This document shows, one piece after another, positions 6,620 through 8,874 of a stretch of DNA of 8,874 nt. The DNA is from an uncultured Methylobacter sp. GTDB lineage: Bacteria; Pseudomonadota; Gammaproteobacteria; Methylococcales; Methylomonadaceae. Position numbers and translations under genes: made by a program. Position 1 is the first letter of the stretch. Every line of letters begins with the position of its first letter. The notes beneath the pieces were generated by a model. That model saw only the letters and a list, made by a program, of their open reading frames with translations, ran no database searches and was not told the origin of the DNA. The stretch spans positions 1 through 8,874 of the forward strand of contig CAIKYI010000325.1 of the NCBI GenBank assembly GCA_903831545.1. Direction: 5' to 3'.

Positions 6620-8551
6620 CTATTCGGAGAAATAGGCAAAACAACCACGTCCGCTAGCTTTGGCACGATAAAGTGCGGCGTCTGCGTTATCCATGATACC
6701 TTCCATGTTGTCCCCGTGTTGGGGATAGAAAGCAATACCAATACTGGTACCAATTTGCGCTTCATAGTGTTCAAGAAGAAGGAAAGGTTGTTTTAGTGTG
6801 TCAATGATATTGTTGGCTAAATGAGAAATTAGCTCAGTTTCAGTAATATTTTCCACTAAAATAACAAACTCATCGCCGCCTAATCGCGCCAAGGTGTCCA
6901 TTTTACGTAATCGGATTTTGATACGCTCACAAGCTTGCTTTAATAAATCGTCACCTGCCGAATGCCCGAATGTGTCATTGACGGCTTTAAAGTTATCTAA
7001 ATCAAGTATTAACACAGCCAGTTGGCTGTTCATGCGCTGACTGACTTTAATGCCCTGTTTGATGCGATCTTGCAACAAACGACGGTTAGGTAATTGCGTA
7101 AGCGGATCATAAAATGCCAACTCGTGAATTTGCTTTTCAGTGGCTTTTCGTTCAGTAATGTCAGTTAATGTGGCCACATAATGCGTAATAACATTGTTGC
7201 TGATAGATTTTACCGAGGTGATGGTAAGCCATTCGGGATAGATTTCCCCATTTTTACGTCGATTCCAAATTTCACCTTGCCATGAGCCTGAGTTGTTAAC
7301 AGTTTGCCAAATTTTATTATAAAAGTCCTTGTCATGTTGCCCTGAACTCAGCATGTGCGGTGTTTGCCCAACTGCTTCAATCGAACTGTAGCCAGTAATT
7401 ACTGTAAAAGTGTGATTTACTTTTAGGATAATGCTGTTGACATCGGTGATAAACATTCCTTCTTGCGCTTCGAATACCGTGGCGGAAATCCGCAGGTCAA
7501 TTTCGGCTTGTTTGCGTTCAGTAATTTCTTTACTTAGCGCGAAAAAACATTTTTTGCCGTCCAACTCGATATTAACAACATTCATTTCTACATCAATAAT
7601 GCTTCCATCCTTGCGGCGGTGCAAGGTTTCAAAAGTTAAATGCTTTTTCTCCGTATTCTGTAGTTGCTCGAGATTAGTTAGCAACTCATCGCCAAATATT
7701 TTGGCTTCCCAGTCAGAGATATTAAGGAGCTGAACTTCATTTTTGCTGTAGCCCAACGAACGGCAAAAAGCGAGGTTAGCCTCTAGTACATAGCCGTGCT
7801 CATCCAAAATATGAATGCCTTCGGGGGCTTCGTCCATTAGTAATTTATTTCGATCAATTAGGGCTTGTTGTTTAAACTCGGTTTCTTTGCTCTCTGTGAT
7901 ATATTTTTCGATATACATCATTGCCACGCCAAAAGAGGTGCCAACGATAATAATCGAATTAGTGATATAGCTTATATCTTGAATAAAATTTACATTAAAC
8001 AGATTTTGCTCTGCATAAGTGTTGTAAATTAAATAATAAATCGCCCGGATAAAATAAATACAGCCGCCAATAGCAAAAATAATCGCTGTAACACGATGCG
8101 TCGGCGTACTTAATCCGAAGCGCTTAAACGTCAACAACGCACTGTTTGAAAAAAGTAAAATTGATGCACAGGTGGAGGTTATGCTGATTTTTGCTGCCAT
8201 ATCAAATCTGATTTCAATGAAATATACGTTACCTATAAAGGCAATAACCATAATGACATAGAGCCAGCGCATAGATACGCGACATTCTTTAAATTCAGCC
8301 AGGGCTTTAAAATAAGAGACAATTGCTGACATTCCGGTAATAGTACCGATGACAATCGAGAAAAATTTGGGAATAACATTGTTGAGTGCCAGTAACGTCC
8401 AGGCAATGCTCATCAGACTCAACGCTGTTGCCCAGTGGCGTAAACCCTTGACATCGAATAAATAATTTCGCGCCACCACAAATAATCCCGCACTCATCAT
8501 GAACGAAATAACGATATTGAAAACAGTGATGCTAAAAGGGTCGATATGCAT
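6620..8551 (-). CDS. Membrane diguanylate cyclase with seven-helix sensor domain, two PAS domains and GGDEF
   Basis: This enzyme makes the second messenger cyclic di-GMP from two GTP at the inner membrane. Counted from the ATG at 8551 it has 643 residues. About 5-213 form seven hydrophobic helices, a sensor region of a type I cannot name. PAS domains follow at about 230-346 and 354-472, each ending in the usual ITERK sequence. The GGDEF domain (about 475-643) looks active, with the signature GGDEF at 558-562, metal-binding Asp517, and Asn525 and Asp534 in the substrate pocket. The inhibitory site RxxD is intact (Arg549, Asp552), so product feedback is expected. There is no EAL domain. The start is uncertain. 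An in-frame TTG at 8602 would add 17 residues; neither start has a good ribosome site. I prefer the ATG because the first helix begins just after it. Confidence 0.92.
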   Translation of the reverse strand: MHIDPFSITVFNIVISFMMSAGLFVVARNYLFDVKGLRHWATALSLMSIAWTLLALNNVIPKFFSIVIGTITGMSAIVSYFKALAEFKECRVSMRWLYVIMVIAFIGNVYFIEIRFDMAAKISITSTCASILLFSNSALLTFKRFGLSTPTHRVTAIIFAIGGCIYFIRAIYYLIYNTYAEQNLFNVNFIQDISYITNSIIIVGTSFGVAMMYIEKYITESKETEFKQQALIDRNKLLMDEAPEGIHILDEHGYVLEANLAFCRSLGYSKNEVQLLNISDWEAKIFGDELLTNLEQLQNTEKKHLTFETLHRRKDGSIIDVEMNVVNIELDGKKCFFALSKEITERKQAEIDLRISATVFEAQEGMFITDVNSIILKVNHTFTVITGYSSIEAVGQTPHMLSSGQHDKDFYNKIWQTVNNSGSWQGEIWNRRKNGEIYPEWLTITSVKSISNNVITHYVATLTDITERKATEKQIHELAFYDPLTQLPNRRLLQDRIKQGIKVSQRMNSQLAVLILDLDNFKAVNDTFGHSAGDDLLKQACERIKIRLRKMDTLARLGGDEFVILVENITETELISHLANNIIDTLKQPFLLLEHYEAQIGTSIGIAFYPQHGDNMEGIMDNADAALYRAKASGRGCFAYFSE

Positions 8552-8635
8552 ACAATAATCAAAAATCTGCGCAGTGGTAAAAACTGAATTGTTTCGTGTC
8601 AACTGAAAAGATGGCCGTCTCCTGCTCCATACTCT

Positions 8636-8665
8636 GAGTTACATCATTTGTGAATGATGTAACTC
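8636..8665. promoter_or_regulatory. Perfect 13-bp inverted repeat upstream of the cyclase gene
   Basis: The arms GAGTTACATCATT (8636-8648) and AATGATGTAACTC (8653-8665) are perfectly complementary, with a TGTG loop. No T-run follows on the minus strand, so it is not a typical terminator. A TTGACA in minus-strand orientation lies at 8669-8674. With a 17-base spacer the -10 box would be ACAAAT (8646-8651), a poor match sitting inside the dyad. The dyad could therefore be an operator covering a weak promoter of the cyclase gene, or a hairpin in its leader. Confidence 0.55.
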
Positions 8666-8800
8666 CTATGTCAATGAATTAAGCTGACAATCGAAGTCAA
8701 CAGGTCGGTATAAGGCTAGAGTTCAAGCTGACCTAAGTAGCTTGGTGGCAAGGGAAGATTTTGATTCCCTGTTTAGGGTTTGCAGCGAGCAGCAATGTTT

Positions 8801-8874
8801 TTAGGGTGCATAATGGGTTTCGATATAGCGTTGCACGATTTCCTGGAACTCTTCGGCAATGCGGTCACCTTTTA
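8801..8874 (-). CDS. C-terminal end of an unidentified protein, possibly IspG
   Basis: This is the 3' end of a minus-strand gene that enters from the right edge; 23 codons are visible before TAA at 8801-8803. The peptide ends KGDRIAEEFQEIVQRYIE then THYAP. A terminal helix ending in a Tyr-rich stretch with the pattern IAEEF...IV..Y resembles, from memory, the tail of some proteobacterial IspG proteins, which make hydroxymethylbutenyl diphosphate in the MEP isoprenoid pathway. That is a weak identification from 23 residues. It is on the same strand as the cyclase gene but about 250 bp upstream, with the perfect dyad in between. Confidence 0.4.
   Translation of the reverse strand, partial: KGDRIAEEFQEIVQRYIETHYAP

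Noticed and set aside
6418..8659. Direct repeat TGTGAATGATG flanking the cyclase gene (6418-6428 and 8649-8659), as if marking an inserted segment
   Set aside because: An 11-base match is expected several times by chance in a window this size, and no other mobile-element sign is present.

Overview
The window looks like chromosomal DNA from a moderately AT-rich, nitrogen-fixing proteobacterium. The main clue is a NifF-type long-chain flavodoxin behind a sigma-54-type promoter. The signalling genes are of the multi-PAS kind common in environmental Gammaproteobacteria. A methanotroph-like gammaproteobacterium is a reasonable guess, but nothing here proves it.

Layout: positions 1-256 hold no recognisable gene, only a short REP-like inverted motif downstream of the first gene. 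Positions 257-4615 (minus strand) encode a 1452-residue hybrid histidine kinase. Its order is an ethylene-receptor-like membrane domain, six PAS domains, HisKA, HATPase, receiver and HPt. Positions 4616-5238 are a divergent intergenic region carrying the sigma-54-type promoter. Positions 5239-5796 (plus) encode the flavodoxin. Positions 5797-6619 are a repeat- and hairpin-rich stretch with a 21-bp repeat family, a long hairpin and two adjacent near-perfect palindromes. Positions 6620-8551 (minus; start possibly at 8602) encode a seven-helix membrane PAS-PAS-GGDEF diguanylate cyclase. A perfect 13-bp dyad lies upstream of it. Positions 8801-8874 (minus) are the last 23 codons of another gene, possibly ispG.

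How they may work together: the two large genes are membrane-anchored sensors. One feeds a phosphorelay (His to Asp to HPt), whose partner regulator is not in the window. The other makes cyclic di-GMP. The flavodoxin is an electron carrier, probably for nitrogenase, and is transcribed alone. The genes do not form one operon.

The strongest observations are these. All seven residues known to matter for copper and ethylene binding in plant ETR1 are present in the kinase at one constant offset of 11. Its third PAS domain resembles LOV and keeps the reactive-type cysteine. The flavodoxin has a conspicuously altered FMN loop. The 5797-6619 region carries an unexplained repeat family.
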